Shown: positions 17,406 through 28,400 of the stretch, piece by piece
How positions within the stretch are numbered: position 1 is the stretch's first letter
Layout of the letters: every line of letters begins with the position of its first letter
Origin: Fidelibacterota bacterium MT.SAG.3
GTDB lineage: Bacteria; Fidelibacterota; SORT01
Assembly (NCBI GenBank): GCA_004402895.1
Contig: SORT01000002.1
Coordinates: 19,763 to 83,762 of the forward strand
DNA: 64,000 nucleotides
Direction of reading: 5' to 3'
Notes under the pieces: model-generated
The model's input: the letters and a program-made list of their open reading frames with translations, nothing else
Told to the model about the DNA's origin: nothing
The model's database searches: none
Made by a program: the position numbers and the translations under genes

Positions 17406-18686
17406 TTGGTTTTGATTGAAATAAAAGATGTAGAGAAAGAGAGTATAGCTTCCGAAGTAGGCATCAAACCGGGAGATAAACTCATCAGCGTGAACGGATG
17501 CGGCGTCAGCGACATAATCGATTACCGATTTCTCGCCACTGATGATTCCGTTGACGTTGTAATCAAACGCGACAATAAAGAAGTTGCTTTCGAGATCGAA
17601 AAACATCCCGATGATGATATGGGCATTTCATTTGTTCCGAAGCAATACAAATCGTGCTGCAACAAATGCGTTTTCTGCTACGTTGACCAACTCCCCGCCG
17701 GAATGCGGCTTTCCCTTTATTTCAGAGATGGGGATTATCGTCTCTCATTTCTACATGGTAATTTCGTAACCCTTACAAATACATCGTGGAAAGAGCTCGA
17801 ACGGATCGTCCGTCAACGGTTAAGTCCTATTTATATATCAATTCATGTGACCGATCTCGAAACGCGCAAATTCATGCTCGGAATAGATTTTGACGACGAT
17901 ATACTGAAGAAGATCGCTTATCTCGATGAAAACAATATCGAGATGCATTCGCAGGTCGTCCTCTGCCCCGGTATGAATGACGGTGAGATTCTTGACAATA
18001 CAATCGAGGATCTCTGGAATTTCAGGAAAAATGTCCGCTCTATGGCTGTTGTTCCCATAGGACTTACAAAACACAGGGACGGGCTTACTAAGATTGACCC
18101 TGTAACTCCTGAATACGCCCGTGAAATGATCAAAAACGGCAGCCGATGGGATGAGCGGTTCCCACGCACAGACGGCAAACGATTCGTTTATCTATCGGAC
18201 GAATGGTATATCATGGCTGGAGAACCAATACCGGAAAAAGAATATTACGACGAGTTCCCACAATTGGATAACGGTATCGGTTCAGTCCGCGAGTTCTTAG
18301 ATGATCTTAACGACGCTAAAGGCGACTTTCCGAATCGTTTGGACAAACCGAAAGAGATAACCATCGTCACCGGAATGTTAGCGGAAGGGATACTGAATGA
18401 AAACCTCCTGCCCGCTTTGGAAAGAATAGAAAACCTCAAAGTCAAAATGCTTGTCGCAAAAAACGGTTTCTTAGGTGAATCGGTTACAATTTCGGGACTG
18501 CTATCGGCACAGGATATAATCAGGACTCTTCAAGAAGGCGATCCTATCGGTGAAGTATTCCTTCCGCCGCGTATATTGAACACGGACGGATTCCTCCTCG
18601 ATAATATGCGTCCCGAAGATATATCAAATGTTTGCGGTGTGCCGGTTCAAGTCTACAACGACGATTTTCACTCGCTTTACAGTTAA
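17406..18686 (+). CDS. DUF512 family protein (PDZ-like N-terminus, CxxxCxxC radical-SAM-like motif)
   Basis: CCNKCVFCYVDQLPAGMRLSLYFRDGDYRLSFLHGNFVTLTN. Confidence 0.88.
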   Translation: MVLIEIKDVEKESIASEVGIKPGDKLISVNGCGVSDIIDYRFLATDDSVDVVIKRDNKEVAFEIEKHPDDDMGISFVPKQYKSCCNKCVFCYVDQLPAGMRLSLYFRDGDYRLSFLHGNFVTLTNTSWKELERIVRQRLSPIYISIHVTDLETRKFMLGIDFDDDILKKIAYLDENNIEMHSQVVLCPGMNDGEILDNTIEDLWNFRKNVRSMAVVPIGLTKHRDGLTKIDPVTPEYAREMIKNGSRWDERFPRTDGKRFVYLSDEWYIMAGEPIPEKEYYDEFPQLDNGIGSVREFLDDLNDAKGDFPNRLDKPKEITIVTGMLAEGILNENLLPALERIENLKVKMLVAKNGFLGESVTISGLLSAQDIIRTLQEGDPIGEVFLPPRILNTDGFLLDNMRPEDISNVCGVPVQVYNDDFHSLYS

Positions 18687-18691
18687 GAATT

Positions 18692-20014
18692 TTGGCAAAA
18701 TCAATTCCCATAGTATCTATAATCGGTAGACCGAATGTCGGTAAGTCCACCCTCTTCAACCGTTTTATCGGACGACGAGACGCTATCGTTGATTCCACCG
18801 CAGGAGTGACACGAGACCGGAAATACGGAAACGTCAGCTGGTCGGGACATGAATTTATACTTGTCGATACGGGAGGATATGACGCAAAATCGGATGAACC
18901 TATCCTCTCATCTGTTCGCAAGCAAGCTTTGGCGGCAGTCGATGAGTCGGAACTCGTACTCTTCGTGGTTGATTCAGAAACAGGGATCACTGCAGGCGAT
19001 GAGGAGATCGCAAAGGTAATTTTGAGGCAATCTAAAAAGGTCATACTCGTTGTCAATAAAGTTGACGACAAAACACGCGAGCCGGATATATACGATTTTA
19101 TGAAACTCGGACTTGGAGAACCCTTTCCTATTTCCGCCGAATCGGGAAGAAGGACGGGCGATCTTCTCGAAGAAGCGGTAAAACACTTCAATACTTCCCC
19201 GGCGAACTCCATCGAAGAAGACGAGGGTATTAAAATCGCAATTGTCGGCGTTCCGAACGTTGGGAAATCATCTCTTGTCAATAGACTTTTGAACAAAGAG
19301 CAGCAGATCGTTACCGACATTCCCGGCACAACGAGAGACAGCGCCGACAGCAAGTTGTCTTACAAAGGCAAAATTTATACTCTGATCGATACAGCGGGAA
19401 TCAGAAGAAAAGCGAAAATCAAGGACGCCGTTGAATTTTACAGTACCGTTAGGGCGCGGAGAGCGATGGACAGAGCGGATGTGATAGTCGCGATGCTCGA
19501 TTCCATGCGAGGGATGGATAAACAGGATGTACATATAATCGTGGAAGCATTGGACAGGAGAAAATGTCTCGTGGTTGCCGTAAATAAATGGGACCTAATA
19601 AAAAAAACCAATCGTACTCATAAAGAATGGTCGGAAGAGCTCAAAGACAGGCTTCCTCTGTTGGAAAACTATCCGATAGAATTTATTTCCGCTCTCGACG
19701 GTCAGAGGATCCATAAGATACTTGACTTAGTCAGCAAAATTCAAAAAGAGTCCCAGAAAAACATAAAAACTAAAACTCTTAATGACTGGCTCACCCAAAC
19801 GGTCGCGCATACATCACCTCCGAGTTACAATAATCGTTTCGTGAAGATCACATTCGTCAATCAGGCGAAGGCAGTACCACCTACTTTTGTTTTTTTTACT
19901 AATTACCCGAAGGGTATAAAAGAGAACTATAAGCGTTTTCTTGAACATAACCTGCGTGCCGCTTTCGGATTTCACGGAGTTCCTATTACTCTTCTCTTCA
20001 AGGCTAAGAACTGA
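18692..20014 (+). CDS. der: Ribosome biogenesis GTPase Der (EngA), two G domains
   Basis: GRPNVGKSTLFNRF and GVPNVGKSSLVNRLL P-loops; TTG start at 18692 in frame with the given ORF. Confidence 0.95.
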   Translation: MAKSIPIVSIIGRPNVGKSTLFNRFIGRRDAIVDSTAGVTRDRKYGNVSWSGHEFILVDTGGYDAKSDEPILSSVRKQALAAVDESELVLFVVDSETGITAGDEEIAKVILRQSKKVILVVNKVDDKTREPDIYDFMKLGLGEPFPISAESGRRTGDLLEEAVKHFNTSPANSIEEDEGIKIAIVGVPNVGKSSLVNRLLNKEQQIVTDIPGTTRDSADSKLSYKGKIYTLIDTAGIRRKAKIKDAVEFYSTVRARRAMDRADVIVAMLDSMRGMDKQDVHIIVEALDRRKCLVVAVNKWDLIKKTNRTHKEWSEELKDRLPLLENYPIEFISALDGQRIHKILDLVSKIQKESQKNIKTKTLNDWLTQTVAHTSPPSYNNRFVKITFVNQAKAVPPTFVFFTNYPKGIKENYKRFLEHNLRAAFGFHGVPITLLFKAKN

Positions 20015-20118
20015 GCAGCAAACAGCTTGTTAGGCATCTGAAGCTGAGTAATTATGTCTTACGTTGACTTCCCCCCTCAGATGGCTTAATATCTAAGGTC
20101 TTTAAATAACAGGAGAGT

Positions 20119-21918
20119 ATGAGCGCCGAAAATATACGAAATTTCTGCATTATAGCCCATATCGATCATGGCAAATCGACACTCGCCGATCGATTTCTCG
20201 AGCTGACCCATACCTTGAGCGATAAAGAAATGATGAATCAGGTGCTCGATGACATGGATATCGAGAGAGAACGCGGTATCACCATAAAATCTCATGCGAT
20301 AACTATGGATTATGATGCCAAGAACGGCAAAAAATATAAATTCAACCTTATAGACACACCTGGGCATGTAGATTTTTCGTATGAGGTCAGCCGCAGCCTT
20401 GCTGCCTGTGAGGGAGCGCTCCTTCTTGTGGACGCTGCGCAGGGTGTTGAAGCGCAGACTGTCAGTAATGCTTACCTCGCTGTTGACGGTGGGCTGAAAA
20501 TAATACCCATTATAAACAAAATAGATCTGGGTGCCAAAGAAGTTGATATTGCCATCGAACAGATCATCGAATTGCTCGGATGTAAGAAAGAGGAGATTTT
20601 TCTTATCAGCGCCAAAACCGGCGAAGGTGTCGATGAAATTCTTGAAGCCATAGTAGATATCATTCCACCTCCGGATGCAGACAGTTCTAAACCTCTCAGG
20701 GCGATAATATTCGACTCGACATTTGACAAATATCGCGGAGCAATTGCCTATTTGCGCGTATTTGAAGGAAAGTTAGTCGAGGGACAGCAGATAAAGTTCT
20801 TCTCAAACAATAAATCTCTTGAGGCTCTCGAGATCGGCATACTGCGTATGAAAAGGATAAAGAAAAAGGAGCTTAATGCGGGTGATGTCGGTTATTTGAT
20901 AGCGGGCGTAAAGGATGTGAAAGATACTAAAGTTGGCGATACCGTTACATCCGTTGATAATCCGGCGAAAGAAGCTCTTCCCGGCTACAAAGAGTCCAAA
21001 CCGATGGTATACAGCGGTATTTTCCCGATCGACAACGAAGATTACACCAAATTAAGGATGGCGCTGGAAAAATTACAGCTCAACGACGCTGCTATCTCCT
21101 TTGAACCTGAATCATCCGAAGCTCTCGGATTCGGATTTAGGTGCGGGTACCTCGGTATGCTTCACATGGAGATAGTTTTGGAACGATTATCAAGGGAATT
21201 CGATATGGATATCCTCGCGACTGTTCCGAATGCCAAGTATCTTGTAGAGTTACACAACGGTACTTCGATTGAAATTGATAATCCGGTAAAACTCCCTCCG
21301 GTGGGGGACATCGACAAGATAAAAGAGCCGTTTATCCGGGCGGCGATCATCACACCTTCCGAGTATATCGGAGGTATCATGAAACTCGCTCAGGAGAAGA
21401 GAGGCATTTACAAATCCACAGACTATCTTAATGCCAATCGCGTTGAAATCATTTATGAGCTGCCTCTTATGGAAGTTCTTTTTGATTTTTATGACCGTCT
21501 AAAATCTGTCAGCAGAGGGTATGCTTCACTTGATTATGACTATATCGGATACAGGGAAGGCAAACTCGTCCGGCTTGATATACTTATTAACGGAGACAAG
21601 ATCGATGCCTTTTCAATTATCGTCCATAAGGATAAGGCTTACGACTGGGGCAGAAGAATAACCGAGAAACTAAAAACCATTATTCCCCGTCAAATGTTCC
21701 CGATCGCACTGCAAGGTTCTATCGGCAGTAAAATTATTGCGCGTCAAACCGTAAGCGCGCTGAGAAAAAATGTTACTGCAAAATGTTACGGCGGAGATAT
21801 AACCCGTAAGCGAAAACTGTTAGAGAAGCAGAAAGCAGGGAAAAAACGGATGAAATTGGTCGGGAACGTGCAGGTTCCTCAGGAAGCGTTCATTGCCGTA
21901 TTGCAGTTGGATGACTAA
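20119..21918 (+). CDS. lepA: Elongation factor 4 (LepA)
   Basis: NFCIIAHIDHGKSTLADR; LepA-type C-terminus CYGGDITRKRKLLEKQKAGKKRMK. Confidence 0.96.
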   Translation: MSAENIRNFCIIAHIDHGKSTLADRFLELTHTLSDKEMMNQVLDDMDIERERGITIKSHAITMDYDAKNGKKYKFNLIDTPGHVDFSYEVSRSLAACEGALLLVDAAQGVEAQTVSNAYLAVDGGLKIIPIINKIDLGAKEVDIAIEQIIELLGCKKEEIFLISAKTGEGVDEILEAIVDIIPPPDADSSKPLRAIIFDSTFDKYRGAIAYLRVFEGKLVEGQQIKFFSNNKSLEALEIGILRMKRIKKKELNAGDVGYLIAGVKDVKDTKVGDTVTSVDNPAKEALPGYKESKPMVYSGIFPIDNEDYTKLRMALEKLQLNDAAISFEPESSEALGFGFRCGYLGMLHMEIVLERLSREFDMDILATVPNAKYLVELHNGTSIEIDNPVKLPPVGDIDKIKEPFIRAAIITPSEYIGGIMKLAQEKRGIYKSTDYLNANRVEIIYELPLMEVLFDFYDRLKSVSRGYASLDYDYIGYREGKLVRLDILINGDKIDAFSIIVHKDKAYDWGRRITEKLKTIIPRQMFPIALQGSIGSKIIARQTVSALRKNVTAKCYGGDITRKRKLLEKQKAGKKRMKLVGNVQVPQEAFIAVLQLDD

Positions 21919-21957
21919 TTTTCAGATATTTTAAGTTAGAATAACAAAAATGATTCG

Positions 21958-22689
21958 GTGATGCAGGATTATTGGGAACTATATAAAGAATACTCAAGGG
22001 CTTCAAAATCGCCCTTTTATTCATTCTTGTTCGTTGTTCCGCTTATGATGACCTACGAAATTGCGGCTTTCATAATGAATAAGTCAGACATTGAAGGTCT
22101 TCGCAATGGAGCCGATGTGGTCACAAAACAGATATTGAATTTATTCGGCGTTGCGGGCTTCTATGGATTCAGCATCCTGGTTCTCGCCACTCTTATTGGG
22201 CTTTTCATTCATGAATTGCGAGATCATGAGTTCATTCTGAAATATCGATATCTTTTAACCATGCTTTGCGAATCTCTTCTTTACGCATTTCTGTTCGGGT
22301 TTGTGGTAAGCAAGATAACAAGTATCTTTCTTCAGTTTCCTTCTTCATTCAGCTGGAAACACCAACTCGTTTTATCATTGGGCGCCGGTGTCTATGAGGA
22401 ATTTTTGTTCAGAGTTGTGCTGATAACTCTTTTCGTACTTATTTTCACAAAAGTTGTCGGACTTACAAAGATCTTTTCGGTAACAATCTCTATTATTCTC
22501 TCCTCCCTGATATTTTCCGGATTCCATTACATAGGTTTCCTCGGTGAACCGTTTCTTTTCAGCACTTTTATGTTCAGGTTCATAGGCGGAACTATATTAT
22601 CCATTCTATATGTTGTTAGAGGCTTTGGAATCACGGCATATACTCACAGCTTTTATGATCTATTTATCGTTGCAGGAATTTTAGGATGA
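21958..22689 (+). CDS. CPBP family intramembrane metalloprotease
   Basis: GVYEEFLFRVVL, FSGFHY, F..R..GG motifs. Confidence 0.82.
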   Translation: MMQDYWELYKEYSRASKSPFYSFLFVVPLMMTYEIAAFIMNKSDIEGLRNGADVVTKQILNLFGVAGFYGFSILVLATLIGLFIHELRDHEFILKYRYLLTMLCESLLYAFLFGFVVSKITSIFLQFPSSFSWKHQLVLSLGAGVYEEFLFRVVLITLFVLIFTKVVGLTKIFSVTISIILSSLIFSGFHYIGFLGEPFLFSTFMFRFIGGTILSILYVVRGFGITAYTHSFYDLFIVAGILG

Positions 22690-23099
22690 AATATCCGTTT
22701 CAGGTAAAATATAAAGTGGCTTTCCGCGATATTGACATGCATGGCGTTCTACACCATTCAAATTTTTTTTACTACTGCGAAAAGGCAAGAGTCGCGCTCT
22801 TGGAATCAAGCGGTCTTCCTTACAATTCGGTGATCGATCTGGGATTAGGGCTAGTATTAGTGGAAGCTAAACTCAGATATTTTGCTCCGGTAAAATTTGA
22901 TGACATTTTGGTGCTATACCTTGGAGTGTCTGAATTTAAAAAGACCTCCTTCAAAATATTATACTCATTGGAGGTTAATGGCAAAAAAGTATCTGAGGGA
23001 CATACTCACCACGTTTGCATTAATTTAGACTCGGGAAAACCGATTAAATTCCCCCTAAAACTTATCGAAGCGATGAAAACATATCCGGTCGGAACCTGA
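22686..23099 (+). CDS. YbgC/4HBT-fold acyl-CoA thioesterase
   Basis: FRDIDMHGVLHHSNFFYYCEKARVALL. Confidence 0.88.
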   Translation: MKYPFQVKYKVAFRDIDMHGVLHHSNFFYYCEKARVALLESSGLPYNSVIDLGLGLVLVEAKLRYFAPVKFDDILVLYLGVSEFKKTSFKILYSLEVNGKKVSEGHTHHVCINLDSGKPIKFPLKLIEAMKTYPVGT

Positions 23100-23101
23100 C
23101 C

Positions 23102-24100
23102 ATGAATTATCATATTACATTGATTGAAGGCGATGGTATCGGACCGGAAGTAATGGGTTCTGCTCTTGAAATTCTTGATGCCGCCGGAGTGGATATCAGA
23201 TGGGACAAAGCGATAGCAGGACAGGAAGCGGTAGATAAATTCGGTGAAACGGTACCGGAAGAAACTATCAACTCGATTAAAAAAACAAAGGTAGCCTTCA
23301 AAGGACCTGTGACAACGCCCATAGGAAAAGGATTTCGATCCGCTAATGTAAGCCTGCGTCAAAAACTGAATCTTAACGCTTGCATGAGACCCGTAGCAAA
23401 CCTTCCCGGCATAACTACCCGACATCAAAACGTTGATCTTGTCGTGGTCAGAGAAAATAGTGAGGGTCTTTATTCCGGTCTTGAACACCAAGTTGTGAAA
23501 GGAGTTGTTGCCAGTCTGAAAGTCATCTCTCGGAGCGCATGTAATGCCATAGGTCAATTCGCATTTGACTACTGCCGTAATCATGGGAGAAGGAAAGTTA
23601 CGGCTGTGCACAAAGCGGCGGTCATGAAAAAATCTGACGGTCTGTTTCTTGAAGAAATTAGAAAAATCGCAAAAAAAAATCCGTTCATTGAATATGACGA
23701 ATTGGCGATCGACAGCCTCTCAATGCAGCTCGTTATGGAACCTTCAAAATTTGATGTATTGGTAATGGGTAATTTATACGGTGACATCATCAGCGATCTG
23801 GCAAGCGGATTGGTAGGAGGACTCGGAGTGGTGCCGGGAGCTAATATTGGGAAAGATTATGCCGTGTTCGAGCCTGTGCATGGCAGCGCTCCCGACTTAG
23901 CCGGCAAGGGTTTGGCAAATCCGCTTGCCGCTGTACTTTCAGGAGTTCTAATGCTCGAGTATCTCGGTGAACATGCTGCAGGAGATCGCATCAGAGATGC
24001 GGTTTATAAGGTGCTTGAAGATGGGAAAATCAGAACAGCTGATCTGGGCGGAAAATCAAGCACAAATGAATTTACCAGGGCGATCATAGAGATATTATGA
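23102..24100 (+). CDS. NAD(P)-dependent isocitrate/isopropylmalate dehydrogenase family, canonical paralog
   Basis: EGDGIGPEV, VVRENSEGLYSG, GDIISDLASGLVGGLGVVPGANIG, FEPVHGSAPDLAGK. Confidence 0.9.
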   Translation: MNYHITLIEGDGIGPEVMGSALEILDAAGVDIRWDKAIAGQEAVDKFGETVPEETINSIKKTKVAFKGPVTTPIGKGFRSANVSLRQKLNLNACMRPVANLPGITTRHQNVDLVVVRENSEGLYSGLEHQVVKGVVASLKVISRSACNAIGQFAFDYCRNHGRRKVTAVHKAAVMKKSDGLFLEEIRKIAKKNPFIEYDELAIDSLSMQLVMEPSKFDVLVMGNLYGDIISDLASGLVGGLGVVPGANIGKDYAVFEPVHGSAPDLAGKGLANPLAAVLSGVLMLEYLGEHAAGDRIRDAVYKVLEDGKIRTADLGGKSSTNEFTRAIIEIL

Positions 24101-25095
24101 GTAAGACTGTTACAATAATACCCGGCGATTGGATAGGCCCAGAGATAGCCAAAGAAGTGACGAGAGTGGTGGATGAGTCGGGAGCAAAAATTGAATGGGA
24201 TTGGCAGGAATCCGGAGAAAAAGCGATAAAAGCTCACGGGACACCTTTGCCTCAAGAGCTGATGGACTCTGTCGAACGCAACAAAATTGCCCTTAAAGGT
24301 CTGATAGATATACCGCTCGGCGCTCCCTATGAGCCTCCAACAGTGGCTCTAAGAAAATCATTTGATCTTTATGCTAATCTGAGACCATGTAAACTATTCC
24401 CGGGCATCGAAAGTCGGTATGATGAAATTGATATCGTCGTAGTGAGGGAAAATACTCAGGGAGAATACTCCGGAATCGAACATAATGTATCGCCTGATAT
24501 CGTAGAGATGATGAAAGTCGTCACTGAAAATGCTTCAAGACGAATTTCGAAATTTGCTTTTGAATATGCAGTAGAAAACGACCGAAAAAAAATAATTACT
24601 GCTCACAAAGCGAATATCATGAAACTTTCCGACGGATTGTTCATGGATATAGCAATTGAAACCGCCAAAGAATATCCCGGCATAGAACATAGTACGATGA
24701 TCATAGACGCTTGCTGCATGAATCTTGTGATGAACCCCAATCGATTCGATGTTTTACTGATGGGGAATCTTTACGGTGACATTGTTTCCGATCTTGTAAC
24801 AGGAATGGTCGGAGGGATCAGCGCCGTATACGGAGTGAATATCGGCAAAGAGATTCGTGTTTTTGAAGTTATGTACGGGAAAGCGCCCGAAAAGGCAAAC
24901 GTGTCGGATGCCAGCCCCCTACCCTTGCTGATGTCAGCCATCGCTCTTCTTAATTATTTAGGTGAATCCGATGCCGCAGAGAGCATTCGTTCATCAATCT
25001 CTTTAAACTTAAACGACGGTATCAAGCCTGCAAACTTAGGCGGGAACGCCTCTCTCGTGGATTTCACCAATTCCATCATAGAAAAGTTGCACTGA
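24097..25095 (+). CDS. Isocitrate/isopropylmalate dehydrogenase family, divergent second paralog
   Basis: PGDWIGPEIA, VVRENTQGEYSGIEH, GDIVSDLVTGMVGG; HGSAPD replaced by MYGKAPEKAN. Confidence 0.88.
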   Translation: MSKTVTIIPGDWIGPEIAKEVTRVVDESGAKIEWDWQESGEKAIKAHGTPLPQELMDSVERNKIALKGLIDIPLGAPYEPPTVALRKSFDLYANLRPCKLFPGIESRYDEIDIVVVRENTQGEYSGIEHNVSPDIVEMMKVVTENASRRISKFAFEYAVENDRKKIITAHKANIMKLSDGLFMDIAIETAKEYPGIEHSTMIIDACCMNLVMNPNRFDVLLMGNLYGDIVSDLVTGMVGGISAVYGVNIGKEIRVFEVMYGKAPEKANVSDASPLPLLMSAIALLNYLGESDAAESIRSSISLNLNDGIKPANLGGNASLVDFTNSIIEKLH

Positions 25096-25209
25096 TTAAA
25101 GAGAAATTGGGTGTTTTATCCAAAGTATTCGTACCGGTCACAAATTTATGAATATTTGCGATTCAGAATTAATCCGATGAAATATTTATCCGGTTAATAA
25201 TTAGATATT

Positions 25210-26127
25210 ATGCCCGCTAAAAACAAAATAATGATCTTAGGATGCGGCGGCATGCTTGGAGAAGCTTTCTATAACACATTTAAAGGCGATTATGATATTC
25301 GAGCGTCAGATATTGACGTAAATGAATCCTGGTTGACTGAGCTGGATGTCAGAAATTACGATGCGATAAGGCAAGATGCTTTAAAGTTTAAACCGGAATT
25401 TATAATTAATCTTGCCGCTTATACAGATCTTGAATTTTGTGAAAATAACCCAGATGAGACATTTCTCACCAATACAAACGGTGCAGAAAATGGAGCGCGA
25501 ATTTCAGAAGAGATGGGCAGTACTTATGTATTCATTTCAACCGCGGGTATCTTTGATGGTAACAAGGATATTTACAACGACCATGATATTCCCTCACCGC
25601 TCAGTGTTTACGGGAAATCGAAATATCGCGCCGAACTTTCAATAAAAGATATTTGTACAAAATATTTTATTTTTCGTGCCGGCTGGATGATGGGAGGAGG
25701 TCAGAAAGACAAAAAATTCGTTCATAAGATCATAAAACAACTTATAGAGGGTAAAAAAGAGCTTTATGTTGTCAACGACCTAAAAGGTTCCCCTACTTAT
25801 ACGTATGACTTTGCTGAAAACACGAAGGAAATGATCGCTACAAAGTTTTACGGGCTTTACAATATGACTTGTGAGGGCGGTCCCTCCCGTTATGAAGTGG
25901 CTGCGGAGATGCTGAAAATATTCGATTTACAGAATAGAATTGAACTGATAGAGGTCAAATCCGATCATTTCAGCCAAGAGTATTTTGCTCCACGTCCTGA
26001 ATCGGAAGTATTGGACAACCTTAAATTAAAAACGATAAATCTTGATAATATGAGAGCCTGGGATCTTAGTTTGAAGGAGTACCTTGAGAAGGATTGGGCT
26101 CAAATTGTTAAAGAGAAAGTGTCGTAA
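25210..26127 (+). CDS. RmlD-like SDR sugar-nucleotide reductase
   Basis: GCGGMLGEAFYNTF, NLAAYTDLEFCE, VYGKSKYRAE. Confidence 0.82.
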   Translation: MPAKNKIMILGCGGMLGEAFYNTFKGDYDIRASDIDVNESWLTELDVRNYDAIRQDALKFKPEFIINLAAYTDLEFCENNPDETFLTNTNGAENGARISEEMGSTYVFISTAGIFDGNKDIYNDHDIPSPLSVYGKSKYRAELSIKDICTKYFIFRAGWMMGGGQKDKKFVHKIIKQLIEGKKELYVVNDLKGSPTYTYDFAENTKEMIATKFYGLYNMTCEGGPSRYEVAAEMLKIFDLQNRIELIEVKSDHFSQEYFAPRPESEVLDNLKLKTINLDNMRAWDLSLKEYLEKDWAQIVKEKVS

Positions 26128-26154
26128 CATCCTAAAATCCAAATTAAAGATCAA

Positions 26155-27612
26155 TTGAGAGAATCTTACGATTATATAATATTAGGGGCTGGGGTCGCCG
26201 GTCTCTCCTTCGCTCACGAAGTTGCAAAAAATGGTAATAGCGTCCTGATTCTTGAAAAAGCTAAGGTCATCGGCGGTCTCTCTCAAACACTCGAATATAA
26301 GGGATTTCTGTTCGATTATTGCGCTCACAGATTTCATACCGCTGACAAAGAATTACTCGATGAAGTAAAAAATATTGTCGGCTCCAATTTTACCAGGCAT
26401 ATTCAGAAGAGTCGCATGTATATGTTCGGCAGGTTTCTGAAATATCCATTCGAACTACAAAATCTGCTCAGGGCGATGAAACTCACACAAGCTATGAGGG
26501 CGGTATTTTCTTTCGGTTTGAAATTTATTATCCGTCAGCTCCGAGCTCTGCTAAATATGGAGCGAACCGATTTTAAAAGCTACAAAGATTGGTTTGTTCA
26601 TTATTTCGGCAATACACTTTATTCGATCATGTGTGAACCCTACACCACGAAAATATGGAAAACTAATCCGGGCAATATTTCTGCCGATTGGGCAGATCAG
26701 AGGTTTCAAGGCACAAAATTGGTAAAACTCTTTAAAAGGATCATCGTAAAATTGCTGAAATTGGACTTTTCTTCCTATTCACTCGAAGATGACAGTTTGG
26801 CACCTGACGGCGGAGAATTTTATTATGGTGAGACAGGCGCGCAAGATATCCCCCATGGATTCGAAAGAGAACTGAAGAAATTAGACTCTGAAATTCTCAC
26901 AAAAGTGGTCATTTCTAAAATTATTGAAAATGAAAAGGCGGTCGAATTCACAATGAGTGGAAGTGAAGAGTCTGTTCACAAAGTTGCCGCTAAAAAATCA
27001 ATTATCAGCACCATCCCGCTGCATGACTGTTATGATTATGTAGATCGCGATAAGAAAGAAGTCAAAGAAAGTCTTGATAGCCTGAAATATATGGACATCA
27101 TCTTCGTATATTTATTGATTGATAAAGAACAGGTGAGTAACGATCATTGGTTATATTTCCCTGACGAAGATATAATATTCAATCGGTCGGTCGAATTTAA
27201 ATCCTGGTCCAAAAAGATGACGCCGGAGGGGAAAACCGCTATATGCCTTGATATTACATGCTTCGAGGGTGATGATACTTGGAATAAATCTAATCAATCA
27301 CTTATTGAAGAATGCATCGGTTCATCGGTTAAAGTTGGGTTGATTGAGGAGAGTGAAGTCTTCGATTCACTTGTAATACGAGTCAAAGACGCCTACCCCT
27401 TTTACGATTTGAACTACAAGAGCAAATTACTGAAAATCGTTACTTTCTTAGAGGATAAGAATGTAGTTCATTGTCTCGGAAGAACAGGTATTTTTAGGTA
27501 TAATAATTCTGACGGCTCAATCGAAATGGGGATTCAATTAGCAAAAAAACTTATTGCTGACGAATCTGGCGCTACTGCTCTTGATTACGAGATTAAAGAG
27601 ATCAGTTACTAA
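26155..27612 (+). CDS. FAD-dependent NAD(P)-binding oxidoreductase (protoporphyrinogen oxidase/UDP-galactopyranose mutase-like)
   Basis: YIILGAGVAGLSFAHEVAKNGNSVLILEKAKVIGGLSQT dinucleotide-binding motif. Confidence 0.8.
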   Translation: MRESYDYIILGAGVAGLSFAHEVAKNGNSVLILEKAKVIGGLSQTLEYKGFLFDYCAHRFHTADKELLDEVKNIVGSNFTRHIQKSRMYMFGRFLKYPFELQNLLRAMKLTQAMRAVFSFGLKFIIRQLRALLNMERTDFKSYKDWFVHYFGNTLYSIMCEPYTTKIWKTNPGNISADWADQRFQGTKLVKLFKRIIVKLLKLDFSSYSLEDDSLAPDGGEFYYGETGAQDIPHGFERELKKLDSEILTKVVISKIIENEKAVEFTMSGSEESVHKVAAKKSIISTIPLHDCYDYVDRDKKEVKESLDSLKYMDIIFVYLLIDKEQVSNDHWLYFPDEDIIFNRSVEFKSWSKKMTPEGKTAICLDITCFEGDDTWNKSNQSLIEECIGSSVKVGLIEESEVFDSLVIRVKDAYPFYDLNYKSKLLKIVTFLEDKNVVHCLGRTGIFRYNNSDGSIEMGIQLAKKLIADESGATALDYEIKEISY

Positions 27613-27747
27613 TAGTATTGCTATCTGTCCGTTATGGTACGTACTACCCTTGCCTGTTGTTCCTCACCCCATCTATTACTATCCATATTATGTTTTGTTT
27701 TTTATTAACCAGGTAAATGTAATTTAAATTCCTTCACTATAATATAC

Positions 27748-28386
27748 TTAATTTTCATCATTTAGAATTTTTATTAGTTGGTTTACTACCCTATTTGATT
27801 TCAGAGACTTTGAAAGTAAACTTGCATCTAATTCCCCACTGTAGGTGTCATATTTCAATATTGATGGACGTCCTCCATTGGGCAAGATATCTTCTTCCAC
27901 AGGTTCAGCTAAATCAACGGTACTTTGATATGAATGCCAGCTGTCTGCTTCATCGAAAGTATTGTTTGAAGATAAATTCCTTTTATCAAGCCTTCGGCGA
28001 ATTTCGTTTTCATCTTCGCATACTACTTGCAAAATGCAAATAGGGACAGATTCTGCCAGAGCAAAGTCATACACTGCTGTTCTCTGTTTCCGAAAACTGA
28101 AAGTTCCATCGAGAATTGCGTTATCACCAACGGAGATCTCTTTTTTTGCCCTTTCAAGCATTTCATTATACACGACAGGGGATACTACGTCAACAAAAAC
28201 TGAATCTGATAGAATAAAATTATATGCACCCAAGGATTTATTAGATTTATCGGGCTGTAGATTCATCTCCTTACGAACTGCAGCGGAATGGAATACTTTT
28301 GTATTGGGGATACGGTCAGCTATCTTTTGGGCAACATAGCTTTTGCCTGTTGCCGTAAAGCCATTCATTATTATTAGTAGACACAT
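27748..28386 (-). CDS. AAA-type P-loop kinase-like protein
   Basis: IIMNGFTATGKSYVAQKIA Walker A; AILDGTFSFRKQR; RRRLDKRN lid-like. Confidence 0.7.
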   Translation of the reverse strand: MCLLIIMNGFTATGKSYVAQKIADRIPNTKVFHSAAVRKEMNLQPDKSNKSLGAYNFILSDSVFVDVVSPVVYNEMLERAKKEISVGDNAILDGTFSFRKQRTAVYDFALAESVPICILQVVCEDENEIRRRLDKRNLSSNNTFDEADSWHSYQSTVDLAEPVEEDILPNGGRPSILKYDTYSGELDASLLSKSLKSNRVVNQLIKILNDEN

Positions 28387-28400
28387 TGCATACAGGAATT

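Noticed and set aside
18544-19353. 269-aa minus-strand ORF
   Set aside because: Antisense to der, which is certain; no domain signal.
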